A DNA stretch of 64,000 bases, from contig PLJM01000017.1 in NCBI GenBank assembly GCA_003139695.1, positions 212,065 to 276,064 of the forward strand. Direction: 5' to 3'. Source of the stretch: Candidatus Dormiibacterota bacterium (GTDB lineage Bacteria > Chloroflexota > Dormibacteria > Dormibacterales > Dormibacteraceae). A model generated the notes under the pieces. That model was not told the origin of the DNA and did not search any database. It worked only from the letters and a program-made list of their open reading frames with translations. Within the stretch, counting starts at the first letter, position 1. Every line of letters begins with the position of its first letter. Positions 41,524 through 50,279 of the stretch are shown here, one piece after another. The translations under genes and the position numbers were made by a program.

Positions 41524-42720
41524 GTGAAGGTCTTTTTGCGCAACGGAAAGCTGCTCACTCTGATGCTCGGGCACCTGACCGTGGACAGCTACGTGGGTGT
41601 CATTCCGGTGCTGTATCCGATCCTGATCGGCCGTTTCCGGCTGAGCCTGGCGACGGTCGGCCTCGTGAGCCTCGCGTACAGCGGCACGGCGGCAATCTCA
41701 CAGCCTCTGTTCGGCGTGATCGCCGATCGTTACGGCACCAGGCTGACCGGCGTCGCCCTCGCGTGGACCGCGCTCACGTTTGCGCTCATCGGGTTCGTGC
41801 AGTCTTTCCCATTGCTGTTGGCGATCGCGTGTGCCTCTGGCCTCGGTTCAGGCGCGTTCCATCCATTCGGGGCGCTCGACGTGCGTGCTCTGCTGCCGGC
41901 CTGGAGGCGCAGCTTCGGAATGTCGGTCTACGTGACCGCCGGCACCGTCGGGGTAGCCCTCGGCCCGCTCATCGGGATCGCGCTGTTCGGAGCTCTGGGG
42001 GTTCGCGGCACCGGCGTGCTGATTATCCCGGGCGTCGTTACGGGCGCCTACCTCTTATGGAGGATGCGCTCGTCCGTGCCGCAGGTCGCGCGCCGCGGCG
42101 CGGCGGGTGTCGCGGGGCAGGCGATCCCCGTGTTCGCCCTGGCCATGGTCATCGGCGTGATGATGTCCCGCAGTTGGACTGTCAACGTCTTTCAGTCATT
42201 CACCCCGACCTGGTACGCGCAGATGGGATACGGCCCAAGTTTCTACGGCCCCCTCGCCACCACCCTGGTGCTCGCAAGCGCTGTCGGCACCGTCGGCTGT
42301 GGATCGCTTGCCGATCGCTTCGGCCGCCGAACCGTAATACTCGCCACCCTCGTGCTGAGCGCGCCCGCGGTCCTGCTGTACACATTGTTCCCGGGCCCGT
42401 GGGCATTCCTGAGCGCCATCCTCATCGGCGTGCTTGCCGCCTCAACCGCGCCCTTGATGCTGCTCATGGCGCAGCAGCTGATGGCGGCACGGGCCGGCCT
42501 TGCGTCCGGCCTGGTCATGGGCCTTGGCTTTGTAACCGGAGCCCTCGGCGTGCCCATCAATGGCGCCATTGCCGACCACATCGGGCTGCAGAAATCGCTG
42601 ATGACCCACGTCATCCTCGTGCTCGCGACGATAGCAATTGCCTGGTTCCTGCCCCGCGAGGACGAGATGGAGCGCATCGCCGCCAGCCAGCGGGAGGTTC
42701 CAGCCGCGGTCACTCCATGA
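41524..42720 (+). CDS. MFS exporter of the fosmidomycin-resistance type
   Basis: The 398-residue protein has twelve hydrophobic helices. The opening GHLTVDSYVGVIPVLYPILIGRF and the GVIADRYGTR loop between helices 2 and 3 are features of the Fsr group of the major facilitator superfamily. Related proteins export fosmidomycin or other small molecules; the natural substrate is unknown. Start GTG 41524 follows a -10 element by 6 nt. The stop overlaps the DUF2268 start (ATGA). Confidence 0.82.
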   Translation: MKVFLRNGKLLTLMLGHLTVDSYVGVIPVLYPILIGRFRLSLATVGLVSLAYSGTAAISQPLFGVIADRYGTRLTGVALAWTALTFALIGFVQSFPLLLAIACASGLGSGAFHPFGALDVRALLPAWRRSFGMSVYVTAGTVGVALGPLIGIALFGALGVRGTGVLIIPGVVTGAYLLWRMRSSVPQVARRGAAGVAGQAIPVFALAMVIGVMMSRSWTVNVFQSFTPTWYAQMGYGPSFYGPLATTLVLASAVGTVGCGSLADRFGRRTVILATLVLSAPAVLLYTLFPGPWAFLSAILIGVLAASTAPLMLLMAQQLMAARAGLASGLVMGLGFVTGALGVPINGAIADHIGLQKSLMTHVILVLATIAIAWFLPREDEMERIAASQREVPAAVTP

Positions 42721-43634
42721 CAATGGGTACCGTGCTCACCACCAGCGGCCAGATGGAGATCGTGGTCCACGATGATGCCGCGGCCATGGCCGGCCTGTTC
42801 GAGCTGCCTGTTGCCAAGAGGCTCGGCGCCCTCGCGGCGATGCGGGGCGTCTCCGAGTTCGATGAGCCGGCCATGAAGCAGCTGAAGCAGATCCACGAGC
42901 AAGGTGACGGCTTCAGGGTTGGAGTCGACGATCCGCGCTACCCCGCGGCGTTGAAGCGCCTGGTCGACGCGGATGCCTGGGGGCAGCTCAAACGCGACCT
43001 CGCACGCGCCTGGGAGTATCAGCAGTCGGTGTTGCCCGGTATTCACCATGCCGAGACCGTAGACGTGGTGCTCACGCTGGGAAATCCCGATGACCCGGTA
43101 TTCATCGAAAGTACAAAGGGCTATTACGGGATGGGGTCGGTCCCCGGTCGCATCTGGATGGTGGCCTGGCCGACCGACTACAACGCGTCGAGGATCGGCG
43201 CTTGCGGAGTTCATGAGCTGGCACACAACATTCGAACCCCCAACGTCGGGGGCCACTTCGACCTCGAGCAGTGGGTGATCCAAGAGGGCCTCGCCGAGGT
43301 CTTCACGGTCGAGGTGTGCGGGCCCGATTCGACCGGGGGGTGGTATGCCCCGGTCACCGGCAAGCTGCTCGATTCGACCTGGCACAAGGTCACCGAGGCT
43401 TTTGGGACCGGTCACTCCTTCCCAGACTGGACCCCGTACGTCCTGGGCGATGAGGTGGCAGGGCGCATGGGGTTGCGGCCGGTGGGCGTGCCGCATATGG
43501 GTGGCTATGCGGTCGGACGGGCGATCGTCGAACGTTATCTCGCCGCCACAGGCTTGAAGGCGGCACAAGCGATCGTTCGACCCACGGCCGAAATCCTGGC
43601 CGGCGCTGGGTTGGCGCCTAAGGGGAAGCCCTGA
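42717..43634 (+). CDS. DUF2268-type predicted zinc protease
   Basis: The 305-residue soluble protein contains CGVHELAHNIRT with HExxH at 166-170, followed by VIQEGLAEVF where E190 or E194 could be the third zinc ligand. This arrangement matches the DUF2268 (YjaZ-like) predicted Zn-dependent proteases. It has no signal peptide. It is coupled to the MFS exporter by ATGA and followed after 8 bp by the haemoglobin gene, a grouping I cannot explain. Confidence 0.78.
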   Translation: MTMGTVLTTSGQMEIVVHDDAAAMAGLFELPVAKRLGALAAMRGVSEFDEPAMKQLKQIHEQGDGFRVGVDDPRYPAALKRLVDADAWGQLKRDLARAWEYQQSVLPGIHHAETVDVVLTLGNPDDPVFIESTKGYYGMGSVPGRIWMVAWPTDYNASRIGACGVHELAHNIRTPNVGGHFDLEQWVIQEGLAEVFTVEVCGPDSTGGWYAPVTGKLLDSTWHKVTEAFGTGHSFPDWTPYVLGDEVAGRMGLRPVGVPHMGGYAVGRAIVERYLAATGLKAAQAIVRPTAEILAGAGLAPKGKP

Positions 43635-43642
43635 GCGAGCGC

Positions 43643-44026
43643 GTGGCCGGCAACGTGTACGAGGCGGCAGGCGGCGAGGCGACTTTCCGTCTGCTGGTGG
43701 CGCGCTTCTACGCCCGGGTCGAGGACGACCCGCTGCTGCGGCCGTTGTATCCCGATGAGGATCTTGCCGGCGCGACCGAGCACCTCGCGCTCTTCTTGAT
43801 CCAGTACTGGGGTGGACCTTCGACCTACAACGAGGAACGCGGGCATCCACGTCTGCGAATGAGGCATCAGCCTTTCGCGATCGGGCAGGCCGAGCGTGAC
43901 GCGTGGATGGGGCATATGAAGGCTGCAGTCGAATCGCTGGAGCTCATCCCAGCGGTGCGCAAAGCGTTGATCGACTACTTCGAGACCGCTTCCACAGCGA
44001 TGATCAACCAGCCTGCTCCGCGCTGA
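43643..44026 (+). CDS. Truncated haemoglobin (group II, GlbO-like)
   Basis: The 127-residue protein has the 2-on-2 globin pattern: YEAAGGEATFRLLVARFYARV (helices A-B), YPDEDLAGATEHLALFLIQYWGGP, the proximal His in MRHQPFAIG and the group-II Trp in DAWMGHM. It would bind haem and handle O2, NO or peroxide. GTG 43643 is the assumed start. The last 23 bp overlap the convergent DUF2254 gene. Confidence 0.88.
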   Translation: MAGNVYEAAGGEATFRLLVARFYARVEDDPLLRPLYPDEDLAGATEHLALFLIQYWGGPSTYNEERGHPRLRMRHQPFAIGQAERDAWMGHMKAAVESLELIPAVRKALIDYFETASTAMINQPAPR

Positions 44027-45698
44027 CCGGCGCGACCGCCGGGCCCGGCGCGGGCGTCGCGTTGGGCTCCGGCTTCACCAGGTCCTGGGTGATGGGGATC
44101 GCGCTTTCCAGCTCGATGGCCAGAGTGTGCCCCGAAGCCTTGGCGCGCCGCAGCGCAGCCCTCAGCCGGGGAATCTCGGCTCGCAGCGGTTGTTCGACCC
44201 AGTCGAAAGCGATGACGCGCTCGTTCACCTCCCAGAACAAGCCGTTCTGCATCGATTCCATGCGGTCGAGGGCCGCGTCCACGAACTCAGGCGGAGCGGC
44301 GGCGATGCCTTCGACCAGGATGTGCGCGATGTCCTTCTGGTCAGCGGCCATGGCCCAGAACGTGAGCTTGGCCACGCCCTTGAACAGTCCGTTGAGTCCG
44401 ATCGGCCGGGCGTTCGGGATGAGGTCCAGCAGGTTCCGGACCATCAGCAGTGCGAGGCGGTGCGTCACCTGCGGGTCCCGGCCCCTTGCCTCGATCGCGA
44501 GGTCGGCGACATCCTCGGCGGCGGCGCCAAAGATCGCCGGCATGCCCGCCTCGTCGAAGTGGCGGCCGTAACGGAGCAGGTGAGCGGCGGATTCCACCGC
44601 CAGGTCCGGGCGCCATTCGAGGCAGCCGATAGCGAGCCTGCGGTACTCGTTCATGATCGCCGACGCAAAGGTGGGGGCAGATCGATTGATGGCTGCGCGA
44701 AGGTACGTGTTGAAGAAGCGGATGCACAGTTCGGCGACCTCCTTGTCGCCGACTTCGATGGCGGCCACACCAACATTGCGCGTGGCGACTGCGATCGCGT
44801 GCACTGCCTCTTTCCTGTGCACGGGAGCGAGGCCGATCATGTCGACGAAGCTGGACATGATCGTGTACGTGAACCAGGTGCCTGCACGATTCACCTCAGC
44901 AAGGATCTGGTCTGACGCTCCCGGCATCTCGGCATGGCCGACCTTGAACCAGTCGGAATTGATGTCTTTCCTGATGGGGAAGTAGTCGTCGGCGATGAGC
45001 TGTCCTAGCACCTCGATGCTCAGCACGCAGATCGGCACATCGCCCAGCTGAATCGATCCGAACGCGATGTCGGTGATCTGCGCCACCGAGGTCATGAGCG
45101 CGCGCCGGTGCCGCCGCGCATGCAGGCTGTTCACGGCTGCGCGCAGCTCACGGCGCGCCCGCCGCATGATGCTGCTGACCAGAGTCTCCGCACGCATCAC
45201 CTCGAAGATGTAGCCGACGTAGGGCAGCAGGATCGCGAAGTTGATGAGCGCGAGGATCACTGCGGCGGCGACGCTCCACGTCGGGACGTAGTTGACCTTG
45301 ACCTCGGCCCGAACCAGGAACGTGTACAGGATCGACGCCAAGGCAAAGCTCAGCACCAACGCATTCAGCGGGTTGCGCGTGAAGATTCCCATGATTCGCG
45401 GCGAGTACCGCGAGGAAGTCGTCTGGATGCCGAACACGACCGACACGATGACGATGCTGAGCGTCACGCCCTCGGCGCCACCGACCAGCCCGAGGGTGCC
45501 GGCGGCAGCCGTTGGGTCGGGGGTGAAGAAGTCGACGATCGATCGGTAGTGGATGGCGTCGAGGAAGCCAAAGAAGATGACGAGCATGAGCGAGACCGTG
45601 ACCAGGGCCAGGCCGGACAGGGCGGCACCCAACCAGCCGCGAGCGCCGCTTTCGCTCACCACGGGACGCGCTGGCGATTGGCGCATCTCGTCAGTCAC
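44004..45698 (-). CDS. DUF2254-family membrane protein
   Basis: The 564-residue protein has four N-terminal hydrophobic helices (about 26-48, 75-92, 110-128, 140-165) with SIVIVSVVFGIQTTSSRYSPRIMGIF between the second and third, the typical DUF2254 block. A long soluble helical region of about 370 residues and a Pro/Ala-rich tail follow. The function of the family is unknown. GTG at 45696-45698 is the assumed start. A 243-bp divergent spacer separates it from the HAD hydrolase gene. Confidence 0.72.
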   Translation of the reverse strand: MTDEMRQSPARPVVSESGARGWLGAALSGLALVTVSLMLVIFFGFLDAIHYRSIVDFFTPDPTAAAGTLGLVGGAEGVTLSIVIVSVVFGIQTTSSRYSPRIMGIFTRNPLNALVLSFALASILYTFLVRAEVKVNYVPTWSVAAAVILALINFAILLPYVGYIFEVMRAETLVSSIMRRARRELRAAVNSLHARRHRRALMTSVAQITDIAFGSIQLGDVPICVLSIEVLGQLIADDYFPIRKDINSDWFKVGHAEMPGASDQILAEVNRAGTWFTYTIMSSFVDMIGLAPVHRKEAVHAIAVATRNVGVAAIEVGDKEVAELCIRFFNTYLRAAINRSAPTFASAIMNEYRRLAIGCLEWRPDLAVESAAHLLRYGRHFDEAGMPAIFGAAAEDVADLAIEARGRDPQVTHRLALLMVRNLLDLIPNARPIGLNGLFKGVAKLTFWAMAADQKDIAHILVEGIAAAPPEFVDAALDRMESMQNGLFWEVNERVIAFDWVEQPLRAEIPRLRAALRRAKASGHTLAIELESAIPITQDLVKPEPNATPAPGPAVAPVSAEQAG

Positions 45699-45941
45699 TG
45701 AAAGATCCCAAGCACACGGCCACGGCGATCCTAAGCGATTTTGGAGGCGGCGCCGGGGATGCCGGCCGGATCTTCGGCGCCCATGCGGCCCATCTGCGTT
45801 GTTGCGGCCTCTGTTGCTCGCTTACGCATCTAGCGATGCGCGCGCTCCGCTACTCGGCCGCGCCTAGCAGCTGGACCACCTGGATCACCGAATCTCTCGG
45901 CCGGCCCCCCGGCTCCGCCTCCACGCCATAGTTAGGCGATA
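45699..45941. other. Divergent intergenic region (243 bp)
   Basis: It separates the DUF2254 and HAD genes and holds a small hairpin, CGCATC-tag-CGATGCG, near 45825-45840, and a -10-like CATAGT at 45927-45932 nine nt before GTG 45942. Nothing else was recognised. Confidence 0.4.
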
Positions 45942-46613
45942 GTGATTCGCGCGATTGTCTTTGACTTCGACGGGCTGATCCTCGACACCGAGGAGCCGGT
46001 CTATCGCTCCTGGGTCGAGGTGTACGAGGCGCATGGCCAGACGCTGCCCTTTGAGCGGTGGGTGCAGATCGTCGGATCGACCACCACCGAGTTCCATCCA
46101 CAGCGCCACCTCGAGGAGCGCCTCGGCCGGCCTCTCTCCCAAGAGGTGACTGACAGGCGTATCGGGCGACGGACCGAGATGATTCTTGCCCAGCAGGTTC
46201 TGCCCGGGATCCTGCAATACATCGACGACGCCACGTCTCTTGGCCTCAAGCTCGGCGTGGCTTCCAGCTCGACTCGCGACTGGGTCAGAGGCCACCTCGA
46301 GCGGCTCGGCATCCTCGGCCGGTTCGGCTGCGTGCGCTGTCGCGACGACGTCAACAACGCAAAGCCGGCGCCAGACCTCTACCTCGCTGTGCTCGATTGC
46401 CTCGGCGTCAGCCCTTCAGAGGCACTTTCCATCGAGGACTCACCCAACGGTGTGATTGCGGCCAAACGGGCGGGCATGCTTTGCGTTGCGATCCCGAACT
46501 CGATCACCGCCACGCTGGACCTCAGCCGGGCCGACCTCGTGCTCCGCTCGCTCTCCGACGTGCCGCTGCGAGATCTGCTCCCGCAGCTCGATGCACGCGC
46601 CTCGACCCTCTAA
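45942..46613 (+). CDS. HAD-superfamily hydrolase (beta-phosphoglucomutase-like)
   Basis: The 223-residue protein has HAD motif I FDFDGLILDTEEP with both catalytic Asp residues, a helical cap domain, motif II LGVASSSTRDW, motif III Lys in NAKPAPDLYL and motif IV SIEDSPNGVIAA. This set matches the GmhB/Pgm-like subclass I phosphatases or phosphomutases that act on sugar phosphates. It precedes the PPi-type phosphofructokinase gene by 9 bp, compatible with a sugar-phosphate role. Confidence 0.85.
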   Translation: MIRAIVFDFDGLILDTEEPVYRSWVEVYEAHGQTLPFERWVQIVGSTTTEFHPQRHLEERLGRPLSQEVTDRRIGRRTEMILAQQVLPGILQYIDDATSLGLKLGVASSSTRDWVRGHLERLGILGRFGCVRCRDDVNNAKPAPDLYLAVLDCLGVSPSEALSIEDSPNGVIAAKRAGMLCVAIPNSITATLDLSRADLVLRSLSDVPLRDLLPQLDARASTL

Positions 46614-46616
46614 CCT
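46611..46616 (+). promoter_or_regulatory. -10 element for leaderless pfk gene
   Basis: TAACCT sits 6 nt before GTG 46623 and overlaps the stop codon region of the HAD gene. The 10-mer TAACCTAACG recurs upstream of the H+-pyrophosphatase gene at 59476-59485. Confidence 0.45.
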
Positions 46617-46622
46617 AACGTC

Positions 46623-47657
46623 GTGAGAATCGGAATCCTGACCGGTGGCGGCGACGCGCCCGGCCTCAACGCGGCGATCCGCGGGGTCGCGAGGCGCGCC
46701 TTCCAGCTCGGTCACCGCGTTAGCGGCGTGCAAAACGGCTGGGCCGGTTGCCTCGAGGACGGACTGATAGAGGAGCTTGCACCCGAAGGTGTGCGCGGCA
46801 TTCTTCCCCTGGGCGGCACGATCCTGGGCACCTCCCGCACCAACCCCTTGAAGATGAAGGACGGCGTCGCGACTGTGATTCGCGTGCTGCGCCGCAACGG
46901 CATCGACGGGATCGTTCCGATCGGCGGGGATGACACGCTCAGCGTCGCGGCGGCGATGCACGAGGCGGGCTTTCCGACGGTGGGAGTGCCAAAGACAATC
47001 GACAACGACCTTTCGCTGACGGAGTTCTGCATTGGCTTCGACACGGCGGTCGGCGTGGTCACAGACGCCCTCGACCGACTCCACACCACGGCATCAGCAC
47101 ACCACCGCGTCATGGTCGTCGAGGTCATGGGTAGAGACACCGGATGGGTCGCGCTCGTCGGAGGCCTTGCCGGCGGCGCTGACCTCATCGTGATCCCTGA
47201 ATTCGAGGTGACTCTCAAGGAGGTGGTCGGCCACCTGTACCGGCGTCGCGGCGACGGCAAGCTGTTCAGCATCATCGTCGTCGCCGAAGGCGCTCACATC
47301 CCCGAGCTCGAAGCGGAGGCGGGAGGTGCAAAGGAAACCGATGCGTTCGGCCACGTGCAGCTCTCCAAGCGCGGTATCGGCGATGCCCTGGCGGGTAGGG
47401 TCGAGCGCGACACCGGCTTCGAGACCCGGGTGACAGTGCTGGGCCACCTTCAGCGTGGCGGCTCGCCCACCCCGACCGATCGGATCTGGGCGACTCGGCT
47501 TGGCGTCAGGGCGGCTGAGCTCATCGCCGAAGGCAAGAGCGGCGTGATCCCAATCCGTCGCAATGGCGACGTCGAAGTTGTGCCCCTCACCGAGGTCGTC
47601 AAGGAGACGCGGCGCGTGCCGAAGGAGCTCTACGACCTGAGCCGCGTCTTCGAATGA
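46623..47657 (+). CDS. pfkA: 6-phosphofructokinase, probably pyrophosphate-dependent
   Basis: The 344-residue enzyme has the PFK signature GGGDAPGLNAAIRG, the phosphoryl donor loop GGDDTL (D104) and PKTIDNDLS (K124), and MGRDTGWVAL. In the numbering shared with E. coli PfkA, G104 marks ATP enzymes, while D104 together with K124 is the pattern of PPi-dependent enzymes of the Amycolatopsis type. It therefore probably uses pyrophosphate reversibly to make fructose 1,6-bisphosphate. The window also encodes a H+-pyrophosphatase and a polyphosphate kinase. The start GTG lacks a Shine-Dalgarno. Confidence 0.9.
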   Translation: MRIGILTGGGDAPGLNAAIRGVARRAFQLGHRVSGVQNGWAGCLEDGLIEELAPEGVRGILPLGGTILGTSRTNPLKMKDGVATVIRVLRRNGIDGIVPIGGDDTLSVAAAMHEAGFPTVGVPKTIDNDLSLTEFCIGFDTAVGVVTDALDRLHTTASAHHRVMVVEVMGRDTGWVALVGGLAGGADLIVIPEFEVTLKEVVGHLYRRRGDGKLFSIIVVAEGAHIPELEAEAGGAKETDAFGHVQLSKRGIGDALAGRVERDTGFETRVTVLGHLQRGGSPTPTDRIWATRLGVRAAELIAEGKSGVIPIRRNGDVEVVPLTEVVKETRRVPKELYDLSRVFE

Positions 47658-47674
47658 AGGCCTCGACCACACGT

Positions 47675-47716
47675 GGGTCAGGCTCGCCAAGTAGGGGGTC
47701 AGGTTCACCTGGTAGA
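47675..47716 (+). repeat. Two tandem 21-bp repeats
   Basis: CGTGGGTCAGGCTCGCCAAGT and AGGGGGTCAGGTTCACCTGGT are imperfect head-to-tail copies. Translated from the possible upstream start they would give RGSGSPS-RGSGSPG. They lie between the pfk stop and the likely start of the adenosyltransferase. Confidence 0.6.
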
Positions 47717-47725
47717 AAGAAGCCG

Positions 47726-48286
47726 ATGCTCGAGCTGGCGGGTGGCGGCGACGACGGATCCACTGGGCTCCTTGGCGGTGGACGCGCGCGCAAGGACGAT
47801 CCGCGTATTGAGGCTTATGGCACGGTCGACGAGGCGTCCAGCGCGATCGGCCTCGCCAAGGCGCTGTCGGCCCACGCACGCGTGCGTGCGATCTGTGAAG
47901 AGCTGCAGCGCGGGCTTTACGCCCTGGGGGCGGAGCTTGCGACCAACCCCGAGTCCAAGGTGTCCTTCGGCTCGACGACAGCAGCTGGGGTCGAGCGCCT
48001 GGAGGAATTCACCGCAGAGCTCGAGAAAGCGGTCCCGATGCCCGATGGCTTCATCCTGCCCGGCGCGACCCCGGCATCGGGGGCGCTAGACCTCGCACGG
48101 GCGATCACTCGCAGGGCGGAGCGCCGCTGCCTGACCCTCGAGCGAGGAGGCGGGTTCGACAACCCGCAGGTGCGCCGGTGGCTCAACCGCCTGAGCCTCC
48201 TGCTATTTGTTCTAGCCCGATACGAGGAGGGCCTTTCCGGCCGCGTCTCCAAGGCGGCGAAACCTCGCGTGAGACATTCGGGCTAA
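47726..48286 (+). CDS. PduO-type cob(I)alamin adenosyltransferase
   Basis: GGGDDGSTGLLGGGRARKDD is the ATP-binding P-loop-like motif of PduO-type ATP:cob(I)alamin adenosyltransferases. AYGTVDEASSAIG, and later GFILPGATPASGALDLARAITRRAER with the family's RxxxRxAER pattern, confirm it. The enzyme makes adenosylcobalamin. ATG 47726 gives 186 residues, the usual length. ATG 47654, overlapping the pfk stop as ATGA, would add a 24-residue Gly/Ser/Pro-Arg tail encoded by a 21-bp tandem repeat. No other cobalamin gene is near. Confidence 0.88.
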   Translation: MLELAGGGDDGSTGLLGGGRARKDDPRIEAYGTVDEASSAIGLAKALSAHARVRAICEELQRGLYALGAELATNPESKVSFGSTTAAGVERLEEFTAELEKAVPMPDGFILPGATPASGALDLARAITRRAERRCLTLERGGGFDNPQVRRWLNRLSLLLFVLARYEEGLSGRVSKAAKPRVRHSG

Positions 48287-48307
48287 GCTTCGATCGGGTA
48301 GTTCCAC

Positions 48308-49234
48308 ATGGCTTACGCCGCCATCGTCGCCGTCGTGATTCTCGCTCTCTACTTCCTCATTTCATACGCTGTCTACCGGCGCGCCTTCGTGCCGGACAAG
48401 CCTGCTTTCCTCGACGACTTCACTTTCACGCCATTCGAGTTCCAGGCGGATTCCGAAGAGGTCGAGCTGGTGACCGCGGACGGGGTCAGCTTCGGTGCAT
48501 GGCACTTCCGCCAGCCAGGCTCGCCCCAGACGGTCATCGTTTCGGGCGGCCATAAAGGCCAGCGCACGAACTCGCTTGGGATCTCCGCAGCCCTGTGGCG
48601 CAAGGGGTTCAACGTCATCCTCTATTCGTATCGCGGCATGCCAGGTAGCGACCGCGCGCCCATCACCTTCGGCATCAAGGAGGTGCTGGAGCTGCAGGCC
48701 GTCATCGCGTTTGCGCGAAAACGCATTCCAAAGGCGAGGATCGGCCTCATCGGCTACTCGATGGGAGCGGTGGTTTCCCTTCTGGGCGCTGCGGGAGAGC
48801 CGGGCGTCGAAGCGCTGGTGCTCGACAGCCCCTTCAGCGACCTGCGCACTTTGATGGCTGAGAACGTGAGGAAGGCGATCAAGCTTCCCGGCGAACCGTT
48901 TGTGTGGTTGGCGGGTTTGATGCTTCGCGTTCGAAGTGGCAGCCTGTTGTCGGAGTGCAGCCCGCAAGCGGTGCTCAGCTCGCTGGAGCCGCGTCCGCTC
49001 TTCTTCATTCACGGCGGGGCGGATGACATCACGTCCGTAAACCACAGCCGGCGGCTTTACGACGCTTACCGCGGGCCAAGAGAGATCTGGATCGTCCAGG
49101 GCGCGCCCCACACCGGCGCGTACTTCGCCGACCGTCCCTTGTACGTCGAGCGGGTCGCAGGCTTCTTCGCCAGGCACCTTGGCCTCGACGTCAGCGGCCA
49201 CCTCCGCCTGGTCGAAGAAGAGGATGTCAGCTAG
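48308..49234 (+). CDS. Membrane-anchored alpha/beta hydrolase
   Basis: The 308-residue protein has an N-terminal transmembrane helix (4-22), then an alpha/beta-hydrolase domain with nucleophile elbow GYSMGA, acid Asp in HGGADDI and His in GAPHTGAYF. It resembles the BAAT/acyl-esterase or 'serine aminopeptidase S33' type hydrolases tethered outside or inside the membrane. Substrate unknown. Its 3' end overlaps the convergent Hint-domain gene by 8 bp. Confidence 0.82.
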   Translation: MAYAAIVAVVILALYFLISYAVYRRAFVPDKPAFLDDFTFTPFEFQADSEEVELVTADGVSFGAWHFRQPGSPQTVIVSGGHKGQRTNSLGISAALWRKGFNVILYSYRGMPGSDRAPITFGIKEVLELQAVIAFARKRIPKARIGLIGYSMGAVVSLLGAAGEPGVEALVLDSPFSDLRTLMAENVRKAIKLPGEPFVWLAGLMLRVRSGSLLSECSPQAVLSSLEPRPLFFIHGGADDITSVNHSRRLYDAYRGPREIWIVQGAPHTGAYFADRPLYVERVAGFFARHLGLDVSGHLRLVEEEDVS

Positions 49235-50150
49235 GGCCCGCCGTCAGCGTGCTCGACAGCAGGATTCCGTTTGCCCAGTAGGTGCCGGTAGGTCCTGCCG
49301 GCAGCAGGTCGTAGGTGCGATCGCCCGAGTACGGGACCAGCTCCCACAGCTGGATGGTCGATCCGTCAAGTGAGTCGCCGACCGCCAGGGAACCAAGGGC
49401 GCGCCCCTCAGCCGTGCGGTGGCCTGGCGAGGCGAGCAATTCGCGGCCGTCCGCTAGCACCAGGTGCACCATCAAGTGCCCGGCAGGGACCTGTGTGCTG
49501 CCGACCTCAATCACCGCGACCGCCACCCGCGTGCCGTCGCGACCTGCAGTCCACACCAGCATTCCGGCTTTCATGTCCACAACACGCACGGCGCCGCCAG
49601 GCGTAGCGATCAGCGTGCTCGCGGCCAGGCAGATCGGGCAGGGCGGCGGCCCCGAGTTGGTCCTGGACGACACAGTCACGACGCCGTCGACCCGCACCGT
49701 GCCCTTGACCAGCTGGATCGTGGGCTGGTCTTTCGGCTGCGCCCGGAACTCAAAGGTGTACTCGTTGCCGTTTGGCGTGAGGGCGAGCGCATTGAGCAGC
49801 TTGTAGGCGCGGTAGGCGGTCAGCTTCTGAGCGTCGGTCAAATCGCCGCTGGGAAGATGTTCGTGCGCCACGATTGCGGCATACAGGCCGGCCTGAGCGC
49901 GGATGTTCGGATATTCCGCGATCGCATTGGCCAGCTCTCCACCGTCGCGGGCGACGGGGTAGAAGTCGGGATCGCAGTAGACCGGCGTGCCGACCGCGTC
50001 CATCACTTTGAACTTGAGCTCGTAGCTCCCGAGTGGGGAGCCCACGGGGCTTGGCGCCGCCGAGCCGCAAGCAACCAGCAGGATCGCGCCCAACAGGGCC
50101 GCCATCCGCCGGCCGTGGATCGCGTGCGAGTGTCGCCCTTCAGATTGCAT
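49227..50150 (-). CDS. Lipoprotein with C-terminal Hint (hedgehog/intein) domain
   Basis: The N-terminus MQSEGRHSHAIHGRR leads into a hydrophobic core and lipobox LVAC (Cys28 if ATG 50148-50150 is the start; ATG 50171 is possible and has CACTAT 7 nt upstream). A domain of about 140 residues that I do not recognise follows. From Cys174 a Hint domain runs to the C-terminus: CLAASTLIATPGGAVRVVDM, LLASPGHRTAEGR with the block-B His244, and YDLLPAGPTGTYWANGILL. The intein-type C-terminal His-Asn is missing, so cleavage or thioester formation, not splicing, would be expected. The gene is divergent from the moxR operon. Confidence 0.72.
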   Translation of the reverse strand: MQSEGRHSHAIHGRRMAALLGAILLVACGSAAPSPVGSPLGSYELKFKVMDAVGTPVYCDPDFYPVARDGGELANAIAEYPNIRAQAGLYAAIVAHEHLPSGDLTDAQKLTAYRAYKLLNALALTPNGNEYTFEFRAQPKDQPTIQLVKGTVRVDGVVTVSSRTNSGPPPCPICLAASTLIATPGGAVRVVDMKAGMLVWTAGRDGTRVAVAVIEVGSTQVPAGHLMVHLVLADGRELLASPGHRTAEGRALGSLAVGDSLDGSTIQLWELVPYSGDRTYDLLPAGPTGTYWANGILLSSTLTAGPS

Positions 50151-50252
50151 CGCTGCTAATGAATACGCCATCGCGGCCATAGTGGTAACACGCGGAACCA
50201 AACGTACCCGGCGAGCGTATTCACCTGAGATGGAGCCGTCGCGATCCGAACC

Positions 50253-50258
50253 TATAAT
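50253..50258 (+). promoter_or_regulatory. Consensus -10 (TATAAT) of the moxR operon
   Basis: TATAAT 22 nt upstream of the moxR TTG start, in the divergent region with the Hint lipoprotein gene. The -35 region is not convincing. It is the best consensus -10 seen in the window. Confidence 0.55.
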
Positions 50259-50279
50259 CGCCTGGATGGGGGCCGTTCT

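Noticed and set aside
41763..42716. Extension of the DUF2268 protease frame upstream into the MFS exporter gene
   Set aside because: The extension is Arg/Pro/His-rich shadow sequence; the protease starts at ATG 42717 with a normal 4-bp overlap.
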